From positions 24,306,304-24,370,303 of the forward strand of contig OY365810.1 in assembly GCA_959347315.1 (NCBI GenBank): DNA of 64,000 nt. Reading direction: 5' to 3'. Position 1 is the first letter of the stretch. Every line of letters starts with the position of its first letter. The notes under the pieces are model-generated. The model was not told the origin of the DNA. It was given only the letters and a program-made list of their open reading frames with translations, and searched no databases. A program made the position numbers and the translations under genes. Shown piece after piece: positions 1-12,900 of this stretch. The stretch comes from Bimastos eiseni. Taxonomy: Eukaryota; Annelida; Clitellata; Crassiclitellata; Lumbricidae.

Positions 1-230
1 TTCACACAAAACAAGTTGAATTTTTGAGACTAAGTGCAACTAGAAGCGCACTTGTCAAGCAAATAAACATATAGAAAGACCATAGGAAACACTATAGAAA
101 AAACTATAGAAAAAACTATATCCCCTTTGCTGAATCTTAAGCTATTGACCTGTTGTTCATAAAAAAATAAATTGGACTCCATTTGGTGCTGTTTGCTTCA
201 GCATGTTCTATTCTAACCACAAAACTGTTG

Positions 231-312
231 TGATGGGGTTAGGAGCATTTCTGAGTAGCAGTCTTTAAGGTGTGCTATATGAAGTGTTTAATGATTATAT
301 GAATGAAAACTT
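231..312 (+). repeat. LINE 3' end, family A
   Basis: GGAGCATTTCTGAGTAGCAG, then GGTGTGCTATATGAAG and a short GAAT-like tail. It matches the 3' end at 3590-3668. Confidence 0.55.
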
Positions 313-537
313 ATAGCAATAATGAACAGTTATAATAATTTTCACCTCGGAATACATGGAATACGGGACGTGTATACACATCACCAGCGCTCAACGTGTT
401 CAGCAATAATGCAAAGTTATTGATCTCCATTTAATAACTACTCAAAAAGTCACATAACTCAAAAAACAGCCTGCCCTAGAGGTGTTATTACATCTAATGG
501 TCCTGTGTCCATTAGCTAATGGTTCTGTGTCTGTTGG

Positions 538-755
538 GTGGCACGGTGGCTGATTGGTTAGAGCAGTCGGCCCGTAACACTCAGTGTGTGCTGAGCGAGC
601 AGGTTCGACCCTCATTCGAGGCATCAGTCAGTGTGTAAGTCCTTCGCGCACAACTGCTCTTCAGTACAACTGCAATTGCGCCGTCGAGGCGTGTGCACTT
701 CTGAGCAAAAGATGTTGGAAGAAAGGCGATATGAAATTTACGAATAAATAAAAAT
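538..755 (+). repeat. tRNA-derived SINE, family S, copy 1
   Basis: A tRNA-like head carries an A-box-like stretch (TGGCTGATTGGTTAGAGCAG, 547-566) and a B box GGTTCGACCCTC (602-613). The tail reads TAAGTCCTTC, then a segment with CAACTGCTCT, CAATTGCG and GTGCACTTCTGAGC. The same tail follows the tRNA-like heads at 4440-4612 and 23340-23578. It sits in an RFC1 intron. It is not a tRNA gene: the cloverleaf does not close. Confidence 0.7.
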
Positions 756-977
756 ATACACCTACAGTAGACAATATTCCTTACAGGCCTTGCGACATCA
801 CTGAATGAATCTGGGGCCACTTGTGTTCAAGCTGACGTTGGTATCAAACTCAGCTGTTTGTGACATTGGCATGGGCATACAAATAGGCTTCCCCAGATAT
901 TGCAAGGAGTCTCTTGGCAGATTCAAACCCACAGGAACTTAATTGAAATGAACTGTCTCTGCTGTAGCATTACTTAC

Positions 978-3900
978 TTTGCACTGAAGGGTGTGACATG
1001 AATGTAGTTCTCCTGTACAAAAAGTGGTCCTATGCTGTAATCGTGAAAGAATAGGTCACTTTTGTCATTTATTGTCATCTTATTAGTCTCTTCTCCACCT
1101 GCAAAAACTTTTCGACAAACATCAAAGGGACCCTGAAAACAGAAAAACCTTTATACAAATCTATCAAATATGCTACAGCTTTTTATTAGGACTGTGTAGA
1201 AATACTAGTTATTCGGAAGGCAGAGGCAAGGTTAAATGCAAGCTGCAAAAACTTGTCTTGCCTTGGCGATTAGCATTTAGAATATTACTCACGAAATTAA
1301 ACCACAATTGCAACTCCAGTTGAAATTTGATTGAACAAACTTGATTCACTCACTCTGAACATTTATATAGTGACTCTTCAAAAACTTACTATGGAGCAAT
1401 TCCAGCCCCAGCCATGACTAAAGCAACATGACTAGAGTGACTTGCTGCCAGATGAACGTTAACATTGGTACCATAAAATCAACAAACATCAATAAAAACA
1501 TAAATATTTCTCAGAAATACAGCAACTGGCAAAAAATGCCTTCAACATTCAACTGAAGAAATCAGAAAAGAATACTGCAGATGAGTAATTTGACAGAACT
1601 CAAATTAAACCAACATAAACAGGGATGGCCCAAGATAACCAAAATATAGTATTAGCAGTTAATCATTAATAATAAATCACCAAAAACAGAAATATGAGCT
1701 ACAAAAAATAGATAAATCATGAACTGACTAGATGGAGGTCCTTCTGTGCCTTGTTTGCCTCCTTTTTCAACTGCTCATAACTCAGCGTCTTGTCTTTTAT
1801 TGTCCACATCGATAAATTGTGCAACACCTAAAAGTAGACATTTGAACAATGAATTCACCAATAAATCAGTGGCTCATTAACCAATCAACTGATCAGTCAT
1901 CAATCAGTTCATTGATCAGTCATGTAACCCATCACTTACTAAACCAAACAACCATCATTCAAGTTATGCTAGTCAAAAAAATTGTCATCACTAGAAGCTT
2001 CATCAATGGGTAAAAGACCTCAAGAAGCACGGGTATAGAATAATCAGAAATCGCCTCGGACATATATCCCACATTGCACCGTTCGCCCTGGCAAATACTA
2101 AGAAAAAATAATTTCTTTGAATTCTTTGTTTGTTAACTTTGTTTAATTTAATAATTGCAAGAAAATCACAATTATAAGTCGACAATGGAAATCATGCCCA
2201 TTTATATGATCATTGGAATAATAAAATGAGAAATGCATAAGGCAGTTATTACACATATAAAAATTTATTATGTATGAACAATCCAATAACTAATTGAAAA
2301 ATCTATCTAATATTACCAACAAATAACTTTAAGATCAATTCTCATCTGGCTGAGGTGTATGATTCTATAAGCTAAACATTTACATGTACATAAAGTATAA
2401 AAAGTACAGGCCTGTATTCGTCTAGCAAACTTTAAATTTTCCATGGAAAATCTGTGAAATTTATTATTCCTTGAAAATTGAAGAGCTATCACATAAATAC
2501 ATTGGCCTATCAATTTAAACATCAGCAATGAAGGAACAGTCGTCGAGTAGGTTACACCAATCTGCATGTTCTCTAACCTGTCTTATGTCTTGGTTGGCCG
2601 CAAGTATAATGTCATTCAGTGCAGGGGCAGGAATTTTTAGACCCTCTCTGAATGCAATGGACATCATAGCACCCTATTGACACAAAGAAAAAACACTCAG
2701 AACTTTCAAAGCATATATCACACCATGATAAATACCAGGGTTAAAAAATTCTTAAATGCAAAGTATTTAGTGTTAATTAACAACTTCAATTCTGGATAAC
2801 AGAATATTCCTATTTCCACACATATATTTCATTTTGCACTTATCTCTTGAAACTTTCCTTCAAAAATTGATGTTTTTATAATGCAAATAAACATTGGGTT
2901 GAAGCTAGCATACTAAGCTCTGTAGCATTAAAATATTTATAGACTAACTGGTAACATTGGGGCCAGAGCAAGTGAATGATTGAAATATTTTCCTTTTATA
3001 TATACCTTGATCTGTTCTATTCTAGGTCTTTGGAATCGAAGATCAAAGCTGTAGTTGCTAAGGCTGCGCACTTTTGAATGATTTCGATCATTACACATGC
3101 AGATGATTGGAATCTTGGTTTGCTTTATCAGTTGAATCAGTTCCTTTTGAATGAATAAAAACAATCAAAATAAATTTTAAATGCCATTGAAAAACTATAC
3201 AAAACACACAAGGACAATTAAAATGAAAAGGGGTCTCGTCCCTGCCTGTCTTTGCGATCTCTGCTACTCTACTTAAGTGCAACAGTTTGTCACTCTCTCC
3301 TCTCTACTGATTGCCTGCACAACTACTAAACAAAACTGTGCCTTCTCTGCGGTTGGCCCCTAGTTCTGGAACATGCTCCCGTTGACATTGTGGTTGTCCA
3401 CAAGGTTGATTTTTTTTAAAAGACACAGTTCCATATCAAAGATGATTGGGTGTCACCCTCCTACTTTCTCCAGGTTTGGGACTGGCAATGTCAAAATCCA
3501 AACAGTGGCAGAGCTGTCCCCAGGGTCCACTCAAGACTCTTTTTATACTCGCCTTAAAACTGTTCTTATCAGATGTGCAGGGGTTGGGAGCACTCCTGAG
3601 TAGCAGCCCTGAAGGGATCCTATATAAATTTTCACAATGAATGAATGAATGAATGAATGAATGGATGGGGTTGTACCTGCATTCCACCTCTGTCTTCATT
3701 TCCGGCCATTCCATCAACCTCATCCATGATGAGACAATGCCTCTGGCCATCAACTGCATGTGCTCCACTTTGAGAACTGCTTTGGCCTAGAAATAAAATC
3801 AAACAACACAGTTTAATTATTTGTTCTGCAATGCAACAACATTAAGCCTGTCCAGTGTTAACACAAAGTAGAACTAAACAGAAACATTCCAGGATTGGAG

Positions 3901-6900
3901 GAGAATGTAAGAAAACCTATATGAAGATGTCAAACAATCAGTCACCAAATCACTTGCTGGGGTAACACTGTCTGTACAGAAGCATCAACCTGATGGTTTT
4001 GCTCCTGGTAAATTCATTTTGTCATGAACAAAAACTACCAACAATGCTGCCAACACTACCCTCATCATCCTTTGTGGCTGTCTTCATCATTAAAACCAAC
4101 TCCGCACAAGCTCCAGTAATCTTCCTCATCTAGCCAAAAACATAATTGTCTTACGCATCTATGCAATACACAACATCAAGCAACCTACAAGAACTTTAAC
4201 AATTGAAACAGACTCAACTTTGCCATCTTGGTTCTGAAGATCTCATCTAGCCATCCAATAACTACTTCAAGATGTACAATTACATATGTATCTTAGCAAT
4301 AGAACACTTTCAAATGCATCACAAAAAACACAAAAGATGTACAAGTAAAATACAATACGTGTGAATAGAAAATGTAACCATCTAATGTACTAAAATGTAT
4401 GCGAAACAATGCAACTCATTATTAAAGGGTCAATACAATAGCATTTTTTTATTATCCGTTTTACAACTAGTTCAGAAGTGCAATTGTAGTCATATTCAAA
4501 GCAATTGTGTGCAAAGGACTTGTTCCCGATCCTTACACAGTAACACTGTCTTTGAAGAGGATCTAAACTGTACTCTGTGTTACAGGCCACTAACCATATG
4601 TTTCAACTCAAGGAACCCAAACAGACTCACACAAGGATACACAGAGCAAGACACACACAAACGAAGACAAACATTGCCTTACCAAAGAAATCAACTAATG
4701 TGTGATTGTTAAGTGCTTCCGCCACTTCTTCCTTTAGACTTCGTTTTGATCTCGTATCAGAAGCATTTAATTCGACATATGAAAATCCTGCTTCCTAAAT
4801 GCATAAATAAAACAAAACATACACCCTCTGTCATAATCCTTAATCGTAAAGCTAAGTTATTTGCAGACAGTATTAAAATAGAATATATTTTTTCCCCATT
4901 TTTTCTTCTTCAATTCAATTTTATTTGGTAACCAAAAAAACACGAGAAAATTACAAACACAAGTTTTCATAAATGAAAATTCTGATTACACAGGGGACCC
5001 CAAAGGGGTCATAGACTCCATTAACCAGGGGCTCCTGTGTAGAATTTATAAACCGGCAATTGGCTATTAATAAAATTCACAAATCAAGTTAAGTAGGGAT
5101 AGAACTTAACTAGTGCCTTAACTAAGGGCTCATTGCATCCACTGAATTGACAGAAATACAAACATTCAATGCTTAGAGGAAAATAAATATTATAATACAC
5201 ATGAATAGAAAATATAACTAATCAATTAGAAAGCAAGTAACACGAGCTGTTATCATACTCGAATGAAATAGACAAGCATTCAAAGCATCCATCACCTGAC
5301 AGATGATCTGTGCTGTTGTTGTTTTACCAACGCCTGGAGGCCCCGACAACAGGGCTGCTCTGTGACCTGCCCCATCGTCACTTGTGCGGCCAACTAGATG
5401 CCACGAAAACAAGAAACTGTCATCACAAAATGTGACCAAAATGGGTATAAAACACAAAACATTACTATCATTAGCGAATCATCGCAGCACTAAAAAAAAT
5501 TATGCATGTATCAAGAAACTGAACATACCACCTTTTAAGTATCTAACTATGGGTGCATAGATTGTTGTATATTTATCTATGGATATGGCCATGCATCCCA
5601 TGACACTAAATCATAAAGAACTCGCGTTTTCGAATTTTAAAACCCATCATTTAGTCATAGCTCTCTGCATCAAAACAGAAATTTTAATTGTTTGATATAT
5701 AGGATCTGACCATAGATGCTCTGCTTTTTATGGTGGTAGGCTTCGAAATGTCCGCAGTTATAAGTCTAAGCTATAAAACTGTCTAACAACAATACTTACA
5801 GACAGGTTTTTTGCCAATGTTCTTGTGCCATGACATCAACCAATTGAACAGTTTCTTTGCATTGCTTTTGTCACCCTGTTGTCCAATTATCTGTTTGCTG
5901 CTCATTGGTTTATATCGATCGACCCACATCAGAGCGTCACTGCCGTCTGTGCAAACTTCCGGACTTAGGGTTTTCTGTGAAGACTGCGCAACAGCTTCAC
6001 TTTTCTGTGTGCCAGGGGTCCGACCCGTCTGTCCTGAAGACGCGGTTGGTGGAGCTCCAGCAGAAGGTGTACTTGGTTTCATTGACGATGAGGAACGTGA
6101 TGGAGTTTTCTAAGAAATGCAAGAGTTTAGTAGATTCAAACTTATTATCTGATATCTCAATGCAGGCGTCTCTATGCTTTGACACTTTTTAAAATGTCTT
6201 GGGAACTGTTCTATGTTCAGTAATCTCCACATTTTTTTCTTTTTGTAATCTAAAGGTCTGTTTCTTATAGCTTCAGCAGGGTTTGGTATGCATGGGAGTT
6301 AGAATAACACAACCTTCTCATCAACATTCTGTCAGAAGAAGGAACACGGAAAGAGGAATTCGCCAGAACAGATTCTAATTCGACATTTCAAAGCGCATAA
6401 GAGAGATCTGAAAATTGGTAGACCTGCTATTGTGTCATGTATATTGTAATAATAAATTTATGCAATTGTCAACAGTGTTAAAGTACATGGTATACGGGTG
6501 AAATCAACAAACTACTTTCAAAATCAATAGAAAAACAAATCACAATTTTTACGTGAATAGCTGCTTCCTTGGCTGCTGCAATTTCATACTTTGATTTCTT
6601 GGCTGGAAGTTTTCGTATCAGCTCGAACAAACCATCTTCATCAAGTTGCTTTATCCCAAGCTGATTCGCCTAAGAAAAAAAAATCTTTAACGCTCAACAT
6701 TCAGTGAAAAATCAATCGCATCAACTCATCAGTCAGATATTAAGATGCTGAAATCGATCCCAATAATAATAATATCAACCAGTTAAAGAAATTGGATGAA
6801 ATGAGACATGAATATCTACTAGTGACAGACAAATGCTGCCTGTCATCTATTAATCTGCCAATGCTTTGCAAAACCAAGCGATGGTGCTCTAATAATTCAT

Positions 6901-9900
6901 TAACATCTCAAAAAACAAGTCTCTGTAACATGGTCCCTTCCTTTGGCCAATTTTAAATCAAGATTCACACTAAGGTCAAAAGCTTTGAGCACTGGTAATA
7001 TCATGCACAAAGCAGAAGTGCGGAAATAGATGTCGTCTAACAAAGACGCAACATATTAGGCTGGGCACAAGTCCGACATTGACGAAAGTAACAGAAACAT
7101 CCAGTTTCCCAATTAGAATCCCTAGCTCATCGTCTCCAACCTGAGACATGGTGACAACTTATCGTGTGAGCCTCCTTTGCAGGTTCTGTTACTATCAGCT
7201 GTGCCAGAAAATGATCATATTAGTCTGACCCTCCAAGCATTAACTTTAACATGCCTGGATTATTGCAATTCACTTCTTGTGGGCCTCCCAGGATTGATTT
7301 GCACCAGCTCTGGTCCATCCTAAATCATGACCATCTGACCAAAAACAGGCTTATGTTGCCACACGTTAGTGAGATAATTGCAAAATTGTTAGAAATTTTT
7401 TTTAAATTTCTTGTTTTTGATAAAAATTGATATATAAATATGTTTTAAACAAATACAAACTTAAATTTTCTATAACAAAATTTTTTAAATGACTTTTAGA
7501 TGACTTTGTGGAAGTCATTGTTTTTAATAATTTAATGACTTCTTATAATTTGCCATTTTCCCACCATTAATAGCCAAGTTCAGCTTGAGGCTAGGATAGC
7601 AAACTTGGTATTCGTAGAAAGCCCAGACATTCGTCTAGCCTATGCTACATGAGACAACAAATAGAAGCTAGTTTGTCTGTCTCAAGTTTCACTCAATTTT
7701 GAACAAGGTTGGTTAGGAATTTCGCATTTCAAAATTACACCAAAATTTGAATGCATTTTTCTCAGAATTATGATTTAACAACTGAGCAATATATTTCGCT
7801 CATAACTTTTGACAGGAACATCGTAGAAAAAAATTTAGTGTCACTTTAAAGAAGAGACTTTATCCTTTAAAATGGTGCAAGATACTCAAATTGTAAAATA
7901 TCCGAGTTTTGGTCAGATGGGTCACAGTTGTGCAGCCTGATTCATAGCAACTACTCCAAAATATTCACATATATCATAATGTATGCAAGAGATGAGTGGA
8001 TGTTATTTCAGCTTCAATTGTTGGCTCTGCCCGGCATACATCGGGGAGCTCTGTGTTCCAGTTTAAAGTTAATTTGGTTGACAATTGCTGCACCATGTCA
8101 GCTGTGGAGGTATGCCGGTGCCATGCTTCCACACTTCAACTGAAGCTCATTGTACTTTTTCACGTATTCAACTCTCCCTAGCAAAACAGTCTATAGTTGC
8201 ATTTTCACGCCATTGCATCCGTCCCTGTGCAACAAAAATTCTCAAACTGTTTTAAAACGCTTATGTTTAGATCAATCAATAACCAATTGTGTGGTGCCAT
8301 TATGAGGCACTCTTTCATAAGTGGAATCGCAAATATACTTCACGCAAATATATACTTAGCAAAAGCATTTTATCTCACCTTGGACGTTTTCGATTCCCCT
8401 GGGTCTCTTCCGATCACCAGGTATTTCGTATTTTTGCTCACGTTCTGCATCACCTTGCCTCCGTATCGTTCCACCAGAGACTTAGCATCATCTCGTTCAA
8501 TTGACTCAAGGACACCAGTTATCACAAATGACAAACCCTCCAAACAGTTCTCTGCACCCTGCCAACACAAACAAAAAACAATGAGAAATGCTATAAAATA
8601 TTTCTATTCAGAGATGCAAAGCTCTATAAAAAATACAATACCGTAAAGTTAAATACTAAATAAAATAATTAAAAATATTTAAAATTCAGGGACACAAAAC
8701 AAAGACCAAAGAAGCTTAAACATGCAAAAATGGACACTACACTAATGCTACCCCTCTAAGATGGCTGGATACTTATTTAGGGATGAACCAAGTGTCAATT
8801 TGCTGCCGAGTCCAAGTTTTACGAGTTGAATTGTACTGAGTCTGAGTTTTGAATATTTATAGTCTCATTCTCTTGAATTTTAATTTGGCAGTTTGTACAA
8901 TTTTTATGACATTTTGTTTTGCCTCATTTTACACAAGGAACCAGTAACTAGTAAGTCCTAATAGTAACATTATTTGTGTTTTTAGTTAGGTCAATAGTCG
9001 TTTTGATAATAAATAATCCGATTTTCATGTTCAAAACAGTAAATTGAAAATCCAATTTTATTAAAACTCAGACTCACTGTTTCTCCGAGTCTGAGTAATG
9101 TACTGTACTGCGAAACTCGACTGAATCGAGTTTTTGAGCAGAGTTTTGGTTCATCCCTATACTTCTTAATCAAAGTCAATGCATGAAAAGTCATTGCTTG
9201 GTTCATCCCTATACTTCTTAATCAAAGTCAATGCATGAAAAGTCATTGCATGATTAATGACAATAAATAAGCTGCACAAACAAACATAACAACAAAACCA
9301 GACTTCAATTACGCCTGAGGCACGCATGATATCTCCAATAACTCCAGACCTTTCGTCACTGGTATCTTACCACTGGCATCTCTTTTACAGTATTTCATCT
9401 CCACTACTCAGCCTTATTCATTATTTAACCTCTGGTATTTATCTCTAGTACCTCCAACCTTTTTTAATCATCATACCTCTGGCATCTCTTACACTAGAGT
9501 ATTTTTGGCACCTGTAGGCTAATGTGATTGTCTAACCTCTGGTATCTCTTTTGCACCCAGAGCTTGTGGTGGCTCTCTGGTCTTGTAGGCGAGAAACCCC
9601 GATCCCCTCTTCTTGAGAGAACCTTTTTCACTCTGTTCAAAAATCCAAACAAGAGACAGAAAAGTCTTATGAATTATTATTTACTTCAGAATAATTAGCA
9701 AATATTCTATCCATGAGGTTCAAGTTTGTGACCACACAACAGTAATTCACAACACTGATTTACAGGTTTTAAGATTTGCACATCAACAGCAGCACCACTT
9801 CACATAAAATACTTAACATGACAGTCATTAATAAAAAATAATAGAAGGCAGCTAATGAGGTAGGCAGTTTCTTACAGATTGTAACTCGCGCTCAACACAT

Positions 9901-12900
9901 TTGCGCAATAAGTAGAAATTTAATGACAACATTGTTTTCTGAAGCAAGAATGAAAAAAATAATAAAATTTCATTTGCTTTGTTTAGCAGTCTATCCATAC
10001 CGCTTCACCAGGGCTTTTCTTCTTCATTGAGGTTGGAGTATCAGCAGCCAATATCTGTGGCTTTGACTTCTCAGGGCTGACTTTCTGAGGTGACTTGCTA
10101 ACAACACCTGGCTTTATTTTCTAGAGCAAAAATAAAGTCAACTCAGAGAAAAAAATCACCAGTGGTTGCTGAGAGATAACACTTTACTTTTATCATCAAG
10201 GAGTGAATGGAAGAAACCAATAAAAATTTCTGACAGGCACCATGACAGCCACGACTATATGACATGCCTGGGTTACAAGGTAGCAAAATCCAATGATCGC
10301 TCATATGAGAATTCACTACTTACCAGCACCATGGTGCAGTGTATGTATGCTGGGTCAGATACAGAGTGATACAAAGTAATTAGCAGTGATAAAAGATTTA
10401 CAGAAACTCAATCTTTACAATAACAGACCCCATTCTCAAGAAACTTAAAACATAAAAACCCATTAAATGATAGGTAGAACGATGTATTGCACTTGTTTTG
10501 TACCCAGGACTCCATTCAAAGGTTGGCATTTGGACCACTATTAAACATCTATTAAAACTTCATCTACTGCTTCAGTCTTTTAGAACACACTCCCTAAGCG
10601 GTCCATGTAAATTGCATTCGACATCATCTAATATCAAAGAATCAAAGACAAATTCTAATAAAGAAACTATTCTGAAATGATAAGATTTTAAATGTATTAC
10701 AAGTCCGATCCAAGTACAGAAGCATAATCCTCAGCGACGTAACATCTGATTCAGTTCAACTCTGACACAGAGCAATTTCCACTTAAAGTCGTCTGTGATA
10801 TACTTCCCAGTTTCATTGGCTCTGAAAGTCTGGAATGGACATTGAGATGAGAAGGTTTGGCATTATTGCTCAGGCTTTAACATTTGAATTTAGGCCTTGG
10901 TCTGGCGACACCAGTTAGGGAGCACTCCAGCTACTTGAGGGAATATATTTGGGCATGGCTACTCACAGAAAATATTCAATCTGCATCCCGAAGTCTTGCC
11001 TTTTCAGTGGAATAGCCTTCCCTCGGATCCGCCAGCTTTTTTAACTACAGACTCTACATAAACATCGTAAGCATCCGAATACTGAATCGATAGAGTCAGG
11101 CTGGGAGCACCCCTGAGTAGATCATCTTGGAGGGGTGCTATATAAAGTTTTTCTGAATGACTAGATGAATGTCCTTGCAACTGAGAAGTTCTGCTTCTTT
11201 TTAAACTGAAACCATTACTTACGGCTGGTAACTTGCAATGCTTGTCTTCAGCAGGTGGCAATGATTCTTTGGCATCACATTCTTCTGCTACCCTCTTCTG
11301 TGCAGCCAGTTTCTCAGACAATCGAATGCTTTGTGCTAGAAAAATCACATACACCCTGTTAAAAAATCTTGACAATACCTCCACAGATCAAACACAATTC
11401 CTCCTTGCTAACTGACATTTTAGTCTGTTGTTGGAATTCGAGCATACTTTCTTAATATAAACCACCTATCATCCCTCCACAAGCCATGGAACATATTCTT
11501 ACATGAATCATTTTATATTACAAAAGCCAAAGTAATTAAATTTTGTCAAACGCTAAATAAGCTGTATATGAACGAAACAATGACCTTACCTGGTGGATTA
11601 ACTTCCGCATCACTCACATCCAGCTTAATCTAAACAAATGTAATCACTTCAACAGGTAAAGCAAGCATTACTATAAATGATGCTGATGTATACTATGTGT
11701 CAGGCGCCTGCATTGTTCATTGGGACTAAAGGAACAAAATCATATACCATCAGCCAATCAGCAAAACAATCTCCATTGAGATGTGAATCACCCCAACCTA
11801 CAGTAATGATAAGATATTAGCAGTTAGAAGTAACCGGTAAGTTAGATATATCCTCAAATTAACAACATAAAATTTCCACCAGCACGTATTTAGACTCATA
11901 TACAAGCGAAACAATTAGCTTATTAAGCTCTGTATGGACTTCACACATCTTGGCAGTATGCAGCAGGACATCCTAAATTAACTTGTCCAGTAAAGTATTG
12001 ATTCTGTAAACCGAGTGTCAGAGATGATCAAGGCAAGGAGGCTCTGACCATTTGGACACTGGCAGAGGTTTAAATACTCTACCTCAATTCAGCATAAATG
12101 CCAGATACAGGTAGCAAAAATGATGTTAGTCAATAATTATTTTCATGCGAAATCAGCATGCTGTTACAAACAATCGACAACTCTCGGTAAATTCAAAGAT
12201 AGTCACATTGGATCCCATGTTGATCTGATACGGACTGAACCAATGGTTTGAAACATATACTAACTCAACCATGCTCAATCTTGCTAGATCAGCAAGCACA
12301 CAAATTCAGAATCAATATTTTTTAAATTACATCCACTAAGTAAATATCCAACCTTCTTGCCATTGACATTTCCTGGTTGTCGACTTTCTGTTCGGTGAAT
12401 TGGAGACACACCAAAGAAGTCGTTAACATCAACCGGTTTCTTCACAACTGATGAAGTCACAGCAGATTGCTCAGAATTCTTGGACACCTTTGGTTGGATT
12501 TTGCTCATAGCTTCTCTGATAGGAGCAGGGGAACTATCTGCAAGACAAACAATACTAGCCATCAGACAAATTAAAAGTAAACGTGCCCCAAAAAGTAGAA
12601 GAAAAATTTCACAACTTATCTTCAATGAAAAAGCATCTAAAGCCCTACAAATAAACTTTAAATAATAAAAAAACACAAATCCTTATTAATAAACAGAAAT
12701 TAACAAGATAAAATAATATAAAAAGACTAATCAGCAAAATGTGATGACTAAAGTGTAAAACTGCATCAGTGCCACATAAGTAAAACTATTTCATAAAGGA
12801 AAATGATGAAGAAACACATAATGCAACAAGTTTATACAATCAATGAAAAAATGACATGCAGCTTATGATGGCCGATTGACCAAATTCTTAGTATTCAATT

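Noticed and set aside
547..613. tRNA gene
   Set aside because: A and B boxes are present, but the arms do not pair into a cloverleaf and the tail is shared with other dispersed copies, so it is a SINE.
3436..3768. 110-codon minus-strand frame starting MEHMQLMARG
   Set aside because: It reads the RFC1 Walker B exon in the wrong frame; the right frame gives HCLIMDEVDGMAGNEDRGG.
8197..8646. 149-codon plus-strand frame
   Set aside because: It is the antisense shadow of the RFC1 BRCT exon.
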